From: Haematococcus lacustris
Taxonomy: Eukaryota > Chlorophyta > Chlorophyceae > Chlamydomonadales > Haematococcaceae
DNA length: 64,000 nt
NCBI GenBank assembly: GCA_030144725.1
Contig: JASKMD010000030.1
Coordinates: forward strand, 3,977,341 to 4,041,340
Direction: 5' to 3'
Shown here piece by piece: positions 1 through 9,471 of the stretch. Numbering within the stretch: position 1 is the first letter of the stretch; every line of letters begins with the position of its first letter. The position numbers and the translations under genes were made by a program. Under the pieces are notes generated by a model, which was given only the letters and a program-made list of their open reading frames with translations, ran no database searches and was not told the DNA's origin.

Positions 1-54
1 TGGCCCCCCTACCTTCCCCACCCCTGACCCCCTGCCTCTCCTGCCGCTGCTCAG

Positions 55-168
55 GACCGCTTTGCGCGTCAGAGCGCTGCCCACAGCCAGGACCTGGTGC
101 GCGCCCAGATCCGGCTCACGGCGTACTTAGCCAAGCAGCAGCAGGCAGGCAGCCCAAGGGCCCGCTAG
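55..168 (+). CDS. 3'-terminal exon of an unidentified gene
   Basis: A pyrimidine-rich tract ending in AG at 53-54 is followed by an open frame of 37 codons closed by TAG at 166-168. The peptide is polar and helical (DRFARQSAAHSQDL...), with a Gln-run near its end, which fits the C-terminus of a larger protein whose earlier exons lie left of the window. I do not recognise the family. It could also be chance coding potential, since only one splice site is visible. Confidence 0.4.
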   Translation, partial: DRFARQSAAHSQDLVRAQIRLTAYLAKQQQAGSPRAR

Positions 169-1977
169 CCCCCCTCCCGCCTACCTCCCCCCCCTCCCCC
201 CCCCCCCTCCCCCCCCCACCCCCCCTTCCAGTGCATGCAGGAGCTCTAGGGCTGCAGGGGGGGGGGGGGGCAGCACCCCGACACAGGCGGCTTGCCTGAC
301 CACCCCCCTTGGGCGTCTGACTCAGGCAGCAGGCGGCATCACTGGCTCGGCACCGCCTGGCCCCAATCCAGCAGCAGGGGCAGCAGGGGCAGCAGCAACA
401 GCAGCAGCAGCAACAGCAACAGCAGCAGTAGCGGCAGCAACAGCAGCAGCAGGGGAGGGGCAGGAAGTCCCCCCTTTCCTCCCCGTCGCCCTCCCTTTCC
501 CTCCCCCCCTCCTCTAGGCAGACAGGGAGGCAGGGGCAGTCAGCCTGGCAGGGCTCAGGAGCCTGCCCGCCTGAGTCCCCCTGCCCCTCGCCCCGCAGCT
601 GCCCCACCCGACCTTGTCCCGCTGCCCCCCACCACCTCCCTCTCCCGGACTCTGCACCCTGCCAGTGCTCCTGGCACCGCCACAGGGGGGAGGTCAGCAG
701 GGGGGAGGTCAGCAGGGCCCGCCCTGACGCCAGGACCCAGCCAAGCAGGGGGGACTGCCATGACACCGGCCGAGGGGGCGGCAGAGCATGGGCCCCCAGC
801 GGGTGTGGCGGCCAGGGGGGTGCCGGTCAGGCTGAGGCGTGGCCTAGGGAGGCGTCTGGGTGCACACCCCCTGGCTGCCATGTCTGCAGGGGCTGGCACG
901 GGCCAGGCAGCAGCAGCAGCAGCAGCAGCACCACCACCACCACCACCACCACCACCACCACTGACGGCATCGACACCAGCGGTGTCACGCATATTGGGTT
1001 CCGCAGCCAGGGGGGGCGGGCCAACCCCCACCAGACTGCAGCCACAAGCCATGGCAGCAGTACCTGTCAGCAGCAGCAAGCAGGAGCAGCAAAGGCAGCA
1101 GGGGCAGCAGCAAAGGCAGCAGGGGCAGCAGCAAAGGCAGCAGGGGCAGCAGCAAAGGCAGCAGGGGCAGCAGCAAAGGCAGCAGGGGCAGCAAAGGCAG
1201 CAGCAGGGGCAGCAGCAGGGGCAGCAGGGGCAGCAGGGGCAGCAGGGGCAGCAGCAGGGGCAGCAGCAGGGGCAGCAGGGGCAGGGGCAGCAGGGGCAGC
1301 AGCAGGGGCAGCAGCAGGGGCAGCAGGGGCAGGGGCAGCAAGGGCAGCAGCAGCAGCAGCAGCAGCAGCAAGGCCCAGGGTCAGGGACCCCAGACCAAGG
1401 GACAGGGATCAGGGGACAGGCCCCCGCCCTTGGTCAGCCGCGGGTAGGGCGGCCTCGGAGGGGGGTGGGTGTGCGGCGGCAGCTGCTGGGTGGGCTGTCA
1501 GCAGGGGGCAGCCCCTCCCCTCCCCCTCACCAGCCCCAACATCAGGGGCCTGCAGGGGCACCCACACAGCCTGCCCCTCCTCAGCCGCTGCCGGCGCCCT
1601 CGCCTGGCCCTTCCCCCTCGCATCCACCGCAGCAGGCCCGGGGGCCGATGCAGCGAGCGGCCCCCTTCTGGCTGCAGGTGTCAGCACAGGGCAGTAGGCC
1701 CGACAGCCTAGGCAGGTCAGCTGCCTGACGACGAGCCGCCGTTGGCACTTCTGTACACACTTATCAGTTCCTAGGGAAAAACAGAGAAGGAAAGAGGAGC
1801 CTGTTGGTATGGAGCCTGTCATACTCATCTTGCTCATGCTTTGTTGCTCATGCATTGTCCTGACAGGGAGCTGCGTGGTCGTTAGGAGTGGACGTGTATT
1901 ATAAGGGACGGGGGTTGTGGCCCTCGTACCCTCGTTGTGGCCCCGTCCCCTCGTTGTGGCCCCTCGTTGTGGCCCTC
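169..1977. repeat. Low-complexity block: C/G runs, CAG/GGGCAG minisatellite, GTTGTGGCCC repeats
   Basis: The block starts with long C and G homopolymer runs (about 185-275), then CAG-rich DNA (361-456), a perfect-looking (GCA)n followed by (CCA)n at about 908-961, and a GGGCAGCAG/AAAGGCAGCAG minisatellite at about 1067-1371. A few GTTGTGGCCC(T)CTC units follow at about 1912-1977. A long Gln/Gly frame is open through it, but other frames are open too, so this reflects composition and not obviously a gene. It may be 3' untranslated or intergenic sequence of the gene ending at 168. Confidence 0.8.
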
Positions 1978-2562
1978 ATGGGTGCCCATGGGTGGAGTGG
2001 GTGTGTAGTTGAGGGAGATAAGCAATAGGCCAAGACCCTGGCAGGATAAGGCAGGATATGGCCTTGCATAAGGAGTAGTGTTGCTTCTGTACGGCTACGA
2101 CGCGCTGGTACCTAATGCGAACCAGCACCCTGGCAGTCAACAACTTGGCAGGATGCTTGAGTGCGGATAATTGTTTACGGCTTTGAACCAATTGAACCAT
2201 AAGCAAATCTCAGAGCAGCCCAACAGCTATGTAGTACAGGTACAATTAAATGCAGTTACTACAGCCTTCCAACCTTGTTCAAGAATTCCCATGTATATAA
2301 AGAATTGAACTCATGAGGGCATGCAGTTGGGGCTCATCTATTGGTATGGTGCTCAGTGGGGTCACAGCCAGGCTTGTACAATGTGGCGGCAGAGAGCCTG
2401 CAGCGAAAGTCTTCCAAGCCATGCATGCATGAAGACCCTCCCGGACCCACAAAGCTCCCGCGCATGATGTGACCCACAAGGCTCCTAAGCATAGCTGTGC
2501 GTAGATATACCTACAGAGCTTGCGTATACAGACTCTGTCGTGCCTCACAACTTCTAGACACG
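1978..2562. other. Intergenic, probable promoter/5' region of the next gene
   Basis: AT-richer unique sequence between the repeat block and the ATG at 2563. I see no gene, RNA or clear promoter element in it. Confidence 0.4.
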
Positions 2563-3692
2563 ATGCCTCGAATGCCAGTGCCTGCGCCGGACCTTCCACA
2601 GGTTTCCGATGCTGCTCGCCAGCAATTCGCCCAGGAGTGAGTGCCCACCCAGCTGCGGACGCAAGCTGCCAGCTGTACGCGTTTTAATTTGCTGCCAACG
2701 CGTCCCTTTTGAATTGGGCAGGGCGCTGCAGAAAATGCAGCGACAGCTAGTGAGGAAGACAAAGCATTCAGTGTGGCAAGAGAAGTTAGAGCAGGTATGA
2801 GCTGCTTCTGCTGGCCTTACGGGAGGGCCTTTCAGCAGCTCCAACACAAGACACCAGCAGGCCAAATCAGGTCCAGCAATGTCAGCCCCATGCGTCAGGA
2901 GTACACTCCAGAATACATCAGTTGGTGAGGGACTTCCGTCTTGTCGTGTGTGTTGTCAGCAGGAGGCACAGCAATGGCATTGAAGGTGGTGATGAGTGGC
3001 AGTGAACGGTGACGACAGAGGCACATCAGGACCCCAACCTGCTCTGCTGCATGCGATGCCCCTAGCGTATGTGCAGATTGCTATGCAAGGCGAGCAAGAT
3101 GGTGTGACGGAGGAGCAGACACAAAGTAAGAAGAGCAGGGGAAAGGACAAGAAGCGGAAGGACAAGAAGGGCACCAAAGACAAAAAGCGTCACAAGAAGG
3201 AGCAGGACAAGAAAGATAAGAAGAAGGAGGGCAAGAAGTCACGACACAAGGTGCGAGTCTTGCATGTCAGATGCCATGCATGGCCTATGCACCCCTACAT
3301 ACATAGGTGGCATTATACTCCATGCTTGTATAGCAAGATATGCATGGAGTGTGAGCTGGGTGTACAGGGCCAATGCCAGCGTAGGCATTGACAGGGTGAA
3401 TGCCAGGGTAGGCTCTGCAAGTGATGATAAACAATGCACCATATGGAGCAGGGCATGATGTGGCGCTGTGTACTGTGCTGTGCCTTCCCTGCAGGCACAC
3501 AAACACAGCAGCAGCAGCAGTAGCTCTGACAGCAGCAGTAGCAGCAGTAGCAGCAGCAGCTCGTCCAGCAGCAGCAGCAGTGATGACAACAGCAGGCGTC
3601 GCTCACACAAGCACAAACGCAAACGAGCAGACGCCGAGGCGCAGCGCCAAGACAGACATGGCAGCCCGGAGCAGAAGAGGCACAGAGATTGA
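2563..3692 (+). CDS. Small Lys-rich / poly-Ser protein, probably nuclear
   Basis: Four exons join in frame: 2563-2636, 2722-2794, 3077-3250, 3495-3692 (172 aa). Residues 1-49 are an ordinary helical segment (MPRMPVPAPDLPQVSDAA...ALQKMQRQLVRKTK). Residues about 60-107 are almost all K/D/R/E (KKSRGKDKKRKDKK...), and about 108-140 is a run of about 30 serines broken by one aspartate. The C-terminus is RRRSHKHKRKRAD... ending RHRD. This layout resembles FAM133/NKAP-like or SR-like splicing-associated proteins, but I cannot assign a family; nuclear location is inferred from the basic tracts. GT-AG introns with matching phases support the model. The start is the first ATG of the open frame. Confidence 0.6.
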
Positions 3693-4264
3693 GATGCTAA
3701 CAGCGGGGCGCGGAATGGGTTGAGGGAGATGAGGGTTTTACACGTCCCAGGACGGTCAGCCAAAGAGTGCACTGTTCCCACACCAGTGTCCAGTGGCCTA
3801 ATAGGCACTGCATGTACCCCTGACCCCATGACGAACATGCTTCCACAACTGACACATGGGGAGCCTTACTGTGCCCCAGCAGGCTCTTGCCGCTGCTGTT
3901 TCTGACCCCTATACAACCGGCAGTCTGGGTGCCGCCCATGTCAGGACAAAAGAGCGAAGGCGTGAGCACACTCAGAGTCGGTGATTGGTGATAATGGCTT
4001 GCACCGCGTGAGCTGCTTGGTCAAAGATGTCGTGGATGACGTCCTTACATAGTTAGCGCATGGCGAAGGACACGAGCAGCACATGCTTCTGTACATGCAC
4101 AATATCTCTGTTGTGTCCAGTTGTGTCAACCACGTCGAAGTGCACGGTGCACTGTCTGTAGTGGTGCAAGGTCCATACTGCCTCGGCCCGTGGCGCAGCG
4201 GTCGGTGAGGCCGGGTGCAGCACAGCTTCGTGCAAAACTTCTAGTAGTTCGTTGTGATTTCGCG
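3693..4264. other. Intergenic between two same-strand genes
   Basis: Holds the 3' UTR of the Ser/Lys-rich gene and the upstream region of the next one. No RNA gene, repeat or clear regulatory motif was seen, and no TGTAA signal follows the stop at 3692. Confidence 0.4.
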
Positions 4265-7200
4265 ATGCTGATGGGCGGGAGGTGGCGCGGGATGCAGCCA
4301 ACACAACGTTGTAGCTCGCAGCGTTTACGGCGCTGTCTAGGTGAGTCGACAGCGGGCCGAGGCCGTCCCCTTCCTCATCCCACGGAACCCAACATGGCCG
4401 CACCGCGCTGAGTGCTTGCCCGCAGCAGCCGGCCTCGCCCCAGCAGCAGGTTGCTCCTCAGCCAGCCACCAACAGCACCAACCGCCATTCCAACCAGCCA
4501 GCCCCTCCCACTCCAGTACCCGTTGTCATGACAGCCGACGCAGTCTCAGGCTTGTAGCACACGCTGAGAGTGGCAGTGCCGGGAGATCCAGTGTGGTCAG
4601 CCCCACCCCAGACCTGACAACCTCCCCCCGCAAAGAGGCTGAGCTGACCCTTGAGCAATACAAGGAGATCTATGACCGCCTGATCTCCATCTTCCAACAG
4701 CGGCCCAGAGAGGATTGGAAGAAGCTCGTGGTGTTCAGCAAGCAGTGGCCGCAGCACCAGCAGGGTGTGTTTGCCAGGTGAGGGGAGCGGTGCGGCAAGC
4801 GCTGCCAACACCCCCACCATGACAGGCAGCAGGGCGCCCTGCAAGCAGCTCCACGAATGCTCCAGCAGCAGCAAACACACAGCAGCAGTAGTGGGCGCAC
4901 AGCAGCAGCAGCAGCAGCTGTTGCAGCAGGCAGTGCAGCTGCGGGCATGAAGGCAGCAGGGCGTGGGTAGCAGGTGTTTAGGCCAGGGTGCAGCTGTGCC
5001 TCACTGCCCCTCACCAGACGCACCTCCCTCCCGCACCCCATCCCGCTCCTAAGCCTGGCCCTGTGCCTGTGCCCCCTGAACTGTGTGCCTGCCCTCCTGG
5101 CCTGCGTCCTTTGAGTCCATCCCTGCTGCCCTTCTCGCGCTCTTGGCCCCCCCTTTGCCCCTGCCCCTCACCCCTCACCCCTCACCCCTCACCCCTCACC
5201 CCTCACCCCTCACCCCTCACCCCTCACCCCTCACCCCTCACCCCTCACTAAGAACAATACTTCCGCTACACAGCTGCAGCCTACCAGCCAGGAAACAGGT
5301 CAGGCCAGGTCAGGTCAGCCTGGGCCTCAGCCATGGCAGCCGTGCAGCTAGCTGTTTGCCCGCCTGGCCTGCGGCCTGCTGGCTGTGCAGGATCAAGGAG
5401 CTGACTGACAAGGAGGCAGACATAGACAAGAAGGTGGCGCTGCGCAAGCTGCAGCGCTCCTTGCAGGGGGTGAGCAGCAGCAGGGGGGGGACCAGGCAGC
5501 AGCCCCCAACACCCACCCACCCCCACAGACCACCAGCCTGCTATGGCTGCTACGGCACATGGGTAGTGAATGTGAAGATGCACATGTGAAGCAAGGTAGC
5601 ACACCAGCACACCAACAAAGTAGCACATGTGAAGATGGCCCAGCTCGTGGCACCCACCCCAACTGCTCATGTCAGCCTCAGCCTCGTGTCAGCCTCCACC
5701 CCCTCGCCCCCGCTCCCAGGCTAGTGACTCCTAGGCTGCTCTTCCCTCACCCCCCTCCCCCTCCCCTCCCCTCCTCCAGGCCCACCCCTCCCTTCCGCCT
5801 CCCCCCTCAAGGCCTACCTGGCCACCCTGCCCACAGCTGCTGCTCCCCCCTGTGCCTCCTGTGCTGCCAGGTCACTGAGGAGTTGAACCGCTACAACACA
5901 GTGCTCAGCAAGTTTGCCACAGCAGACCCGGAGGAATGGCCACCCCTGGTGACCGTGTACAGGGGCGACCTGCAGCGCCCCTTCTTTGAGCATGTGCAGG
6001 TGCCCAGACCCCCTAGCCCCCCTGAAAACATCTGACCTGACTCGACCCGACCCCACCCGACCCGACCCGACCCTGCCATGTGTGCTGGTGGTGCCTGTCC
6101 TGCACCTTCCCCTGCCTGCAGTGCCTCATGGTTGTGGCCAAGGAGGACCCTGAGGCTCTGGAGAAGCTTGTGGCCATGAACACGCGGCTGGTGGCCCTGT
6201 GCACCAATCATGACAGTGTGGAGAAGGACACGGAGAAGATGGCGGCGGCGGCGGAGGTGTACAAGGACCTTCTCTCCTCTGTGGGTGGGGCAGGCTGGGT
6301 CTGACTGGGTACGGCCAGTGTTGCCGTGGCCCAGTGAGGTCAAGGTCCAGGCTGGTGTCAGCAACCCTGCCCTGTGCCGCGCCTCTCTGTGGCCTGGGGT
6401 AAGGGAGGGCTGGCTGCAACACCACAAGTGCATGGAGGGGCAGGAAAAACATGGGTGGGCATGGGCGAAACGCATGGGTGAAGATGGTGGACATGGATAA
6501 GCGGTATGGAAACAGGGGTGATGAAGCAGGCTCCTGCAAAGCCTCAGCTGCTGTGGTCTGCCATGGCCTCAGCAACATGATGGTGGTGCAGGCCAGAGTG
6601 TGGTGGGCCGCCTGGGCCACTGTGGCTGCAGTGTGTGGCTGCAGATCAATAGCGTGGAGGACATTGACAAGAAGATGGAGGAGTTGGGCAAGCAGGGCAA
6701 GATCGACCCCGCATTCCTCCAGGTGCGGGCCTGGGCTGGGAGCAGGGCTAGCCCCACCACACCTCACACCCTCACACTTCACACCCCTTCACAAATCTTT
6801 GCGCCTCACACCTTTGCATCTGACTCCCTCACACCTCACACCTAATCCTGGACTCCACAACAAGCCCGCCACCAGTTCCGATGGCGCCCTGACTGCCACG
6901 CTCAGTGCAAGAAGCACAGCCCTGCTTGTGCTGCCCTTCCAAGTGCTGCCAGCATGCCACTACCCTAACGCCTGCCTGCTGCTAGGGGGGCTGCATGTTG
7001 ACCAAGCCATGCTGACTGCATACTGCCAAGGCCATGCTACTGTGCCATGCACCGCACCACCCAGCTGCCCAGCATTTGCGAGCCTGCATCTGCTAGCCTG
7101 CGAGTGTGACCTGCTTCATGGAGTGTGACCTGCAGATATCAGCCAAGGCGTACGGCGCAGCCCGGGACACCAACATGTCACTGGATGAGGTGAGCTGCCC

Positions 7201-8204
7201 GCATGTGAGGGGTGGGAGGGGTGGGGCGGGGCAGCAGGCCCAGCACTGCTCGGTAGACCGTTTGAGTAGGGGCACTGAGGGGGGCTGGCCCTGTGCCTTC
7301 AGGGCAGCTTCTTTCTAGCGGGTCTGGTGGCCGAGCTGTGGGTCAGCACGTTGGGTTAGGACAGTGCGGGCATGGCTGGTGGGGCTGGGGCTAGCCTTGG
7401 AGCTGCGCCTTGCAGCGTGCATGCCACAGGGTCCCTGTTGCTTTGTGGCTTGTCCCGCTGCCATGGCTGGCCTGCCACCCCAACTTGCTGTCTCAATGGT
7501 GGTCTGCATTGCCCACACCCTGCTTGTTGAGAGCACTGCTCAGCCCCCGCCCTACACCACGCACCCCAGCCCCAGCCCCAGCCCCAGCCCCCAGCCTCAT
7601 ACCCCACCTGCCTAACCCCCACAAACCATCAGGCCAAGTGGATCTCCTACAAGCTGTACCGCAATGCCAAGGACCAGTTTGACCGGCAGCAGCCAGCAGA
7701 GAAGCGAATCTTGGAATACCTGATAACCATCAAGGACCCGGCAGAGCGGCGGCGGCAACTGGACATGGCCATCACGCCTGGGCCCACTCGGTGAGGCTGG
7801 CTGCATCCTAAGCCATGCCATGAGGACACACATGGGGATGTGGACGCGCTGTGTGCGGACTCTCAGGACTCATGGTATATAGGACAATGGTATGGTCTCT
7901 TCAGTGATAGTATTGGTGGTCTGCATCGCCACAACCACAAGCAGCACTCCACACATGGTTGGTCAAGGAGCGTGCGACGGTTGCTGCATGCGTGCGCTTG
8001 CATGGCAGGGCCACGGAGACGCACGACTACATGTGGAGCACCCCGCAGCGACTGTACGCCGTGTTAGACGGGACCCTCCGTGCTTATGAGGACATGCGCA
8101 GCGCTGCACAAACGCGACTCAGCTCCAGTGAGGCCAGCGTAACACCGTTGAAGATTAAGATCATGAGGGAGATCAGAGACGAAATAGTGCGGCGCTACCT
8201 GTAA
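4265..8204 (+). CDS. At4g37920-like chloroplast protein
   Basis: Nine exons join with consistent phases: 4265-4340, 4426-4777, 5391-5469, 5871-5999, 6122-6280, 6645-6722, 7136-7189, 7633-7790, 8009-8204. They total 427 codons. The N-terminus (MQPTQRCSSQRLRRCL...) is Arg/Ser-rich and acid-poor, like an algal transit peptide; ATGs at 4265, 4271 and 4292 are all possible starts. The body matches, from memory, Arabidopsis At4g37920 (of about the same length) in blocks such as DWKKLVVFSKQW, YKLYRNAKDQF, EYLITIKDPAERR and STPQRLYAVLDGTLRAYE. That plant protein is plastid-located with no firmly known reaction; an 'endoribonuclease E-like' label exists but I see no catalytic motif. The stop codon lies 2 nt before an inserted Fanzor-family end at 8207. 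Confidence 0.7.
5163..5249. repeat. 7-bp tandem repeat (CCCCTCA)n in an intron
   Basis: About 12 uninterrupted copies of CCCCTCA lie within intron 2 of the At4g37920-like gene. Confidence 0.9.
8200..8204 (+). promoter_or_regulatory. TGTAA overlapping the stop codon
   Basis: The last codons read CTG TAA, making a TGTAA, the green-algal polyadenylation motif, across the stop. It is too close to the stop to be a normal signal; the next one is inside the transposon end at 8461-8465. Confidence 0.25.
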
Positions 8205-8460
8205 GCCAGCCCCCTTGTCCCTCACTAGGGCCTCCATTTGAGCCGGACCACCAGGGACCACTAGTGGCCACTAGCGGGAACACTGGGACCCACTAGTGGG
8301 CTATAGTCGCCCGACTCGAGTGGTGTTATTGGGCTGTGTGGAGTATACCCAGTGCACATGGACATGGTGCATGAGTGCCTACCACCTACATCATTGCCTG
8401 ACCCCTGACTCAGGGCCTGAGGGCTATTGTGTAGAGTTGGCATGACAAAACATGCGCTAG

Positions 8461-8465
8461 TGTAA
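8461..8465 (+). promoter_or_regulatory. Candidate TGTAA polyadenylation signal inside the element
   Basis: The first TGTAA after the stop of the upstream gene. It sits in a block (TGTAAGCTGA...CAGCTCAA) also found at about 30297 and, on the other strand, at 18044-18048. Its use by the host gene is inferred. Confidence 0.35.
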
Positions 8466-8610
8466 GCTGATAACAGCTCAAGAAGGGGGCACATATTATT
8501 GTGCCTCAGCAAGCTGCTGTTGCTGCTGCTCCTGGGCCTTGGGAGTCTTCTCTCGCAGCCGCTTGTAGCCCAGGCCAGGGTACTCCTTGCCCTTGGCTGG
8601 CAGAGCTACC

Positions 8611-8695
8611 CGCCCCGCCCCGCCCCGCCCCGCCCCGCCCCGCCCCGCCCCGCCCCACCCCGCCCCGCCCCGCCCCGCCCCGCCCTGCCCCGCCC
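8611..8695. repeat. Pentanucleotide repeat (CGCCC)n
   Basis: About 17 copies of CGCCC with two single-base variants, inside the Fanzor remnant. Confidence 0.9.
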
Positions 8696-8760
8696 ACAGC
8701 CAGCACCACAGCCAGGAAGATGCGAAGAGTGGACTGCAATGCAGCACTGAAGGTGCAACG

Positions 8761-9471
8761 AAGAACGGACGTGCAACGAAAAAGAACAAGGACTGCTGCC
8801 AGATTGTATTAGTGCATGTCTCTCATGCCAAACTTTTGTTACCTGATGTTGTTCCTTGTTGGCTCGTGCTCCCCGTAAGACATACTAACGCAACTACAAC
8901 TATCAGGCTTGCTAGACTGGTGGGAGGGTAGCAAGGGCACGCCCCAAGGCTACTCTCCTCCCTTAATGCACGCCCGATGGCGAGGGCGTGATCTTTCTTT
9001 TTTTCTTTCATTCAGGCTTGCTGTAGGAGAGCACCTTAACAGCACTGTCCCCCAAGTGAGGTGTGCAGCAGTCACTAGACCAGCTGCAAAAACAGCTAGT
9101 GGCCAATTGTGCGCCCAGTCTCAACAGTCAGCTGTGCCATACATCATCTGGACGTTGGTCCTAAAATAACCACGCCAGACCAGGTTAGGCCAGGCCAGAG
9201 CGAAGCAGAGAAAGGCAGAGAGTGGCATGAAGCAGAGCAGCTTATGCCATGAAGGTCAGTATTGTCAGTATTGTCAACTAACCATTGCCAACGTTCTCGG
9301 CCTTCCCTTAAATCTAGGTACAGCAACAGCTTTAGTACCGCCTGGCCCTATGACCTTAGTCTGTTCTGACTCCCAGCACTTGGATGTTGAAAGGAGTTGT
9401 GTTGGGTGTGCATGGGGCTCCACTTTTGGCTTGCAGTATGCCTGTTGCAACATGTTACTTGTCAAGCCTCG
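8761..9471. other. Intergenic, upstream of NSE3
   Basis: Unique sequence with a T/C-rich stretch near 8994-9013. No gene or repeat family is recognised; it presumably contains the NSE3 promoter. Confidence 0.35.

Larger units (their letters stand above)
8207..8760 (-). mobile_element. Fanzor-family remnant (3' end copy)
   Basis: Begins with CAGCCCCCTTGTCCCTC at 8207, the same terminus as the long Fanzor element at 30081. The next 300 bp are similar to that element: subterminal CACTAGTGG motifs, GTGTTATTGGGCTGTGTGG, and a TGTAAGCTGAT block. Minus-strand sequence 8504-8615 still encodes the Fanzor C-terminus (ALPAKGKEYPGLGYKRL, then a Gln run ending AEAQ and a stop). The coding part is then cut by a CGCCC repeat (8611-8695). 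A short piece matching the opposite end of the long copy (GACTGCAATGCAGCACTGAA) follows at about 8732. The right boundary is approximate. Confidence 0.75.

Noticed and set aside
985..1371. Minus-strand Leu/Pro-rich frame resembling a membrane protein
   Set aside because: It is the complement of the GGGCAGCAG minisatellite, not a real hydrophobic protein.
292..1728. 478-codon + strand frame rich in Gln, Gly and Pro
   Set aside because: It runs through CAG/GGGCAG tandem repeats, begins at a non-ATG codon, and overlapping frames on both strands are equally open. It has no conserved domain.
5163..5249. CCCCTCA repeat as a CRISPR-like or telomeric array
   Set aside because: No spacers, a 7-bp unit, and it lies in an intron; it is a simple tandem repeat.
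6126..6782. 218-codon minus-strand frame
   Set aside because: Antisense of two exons of the At4g37920-like gene; no conserved features.
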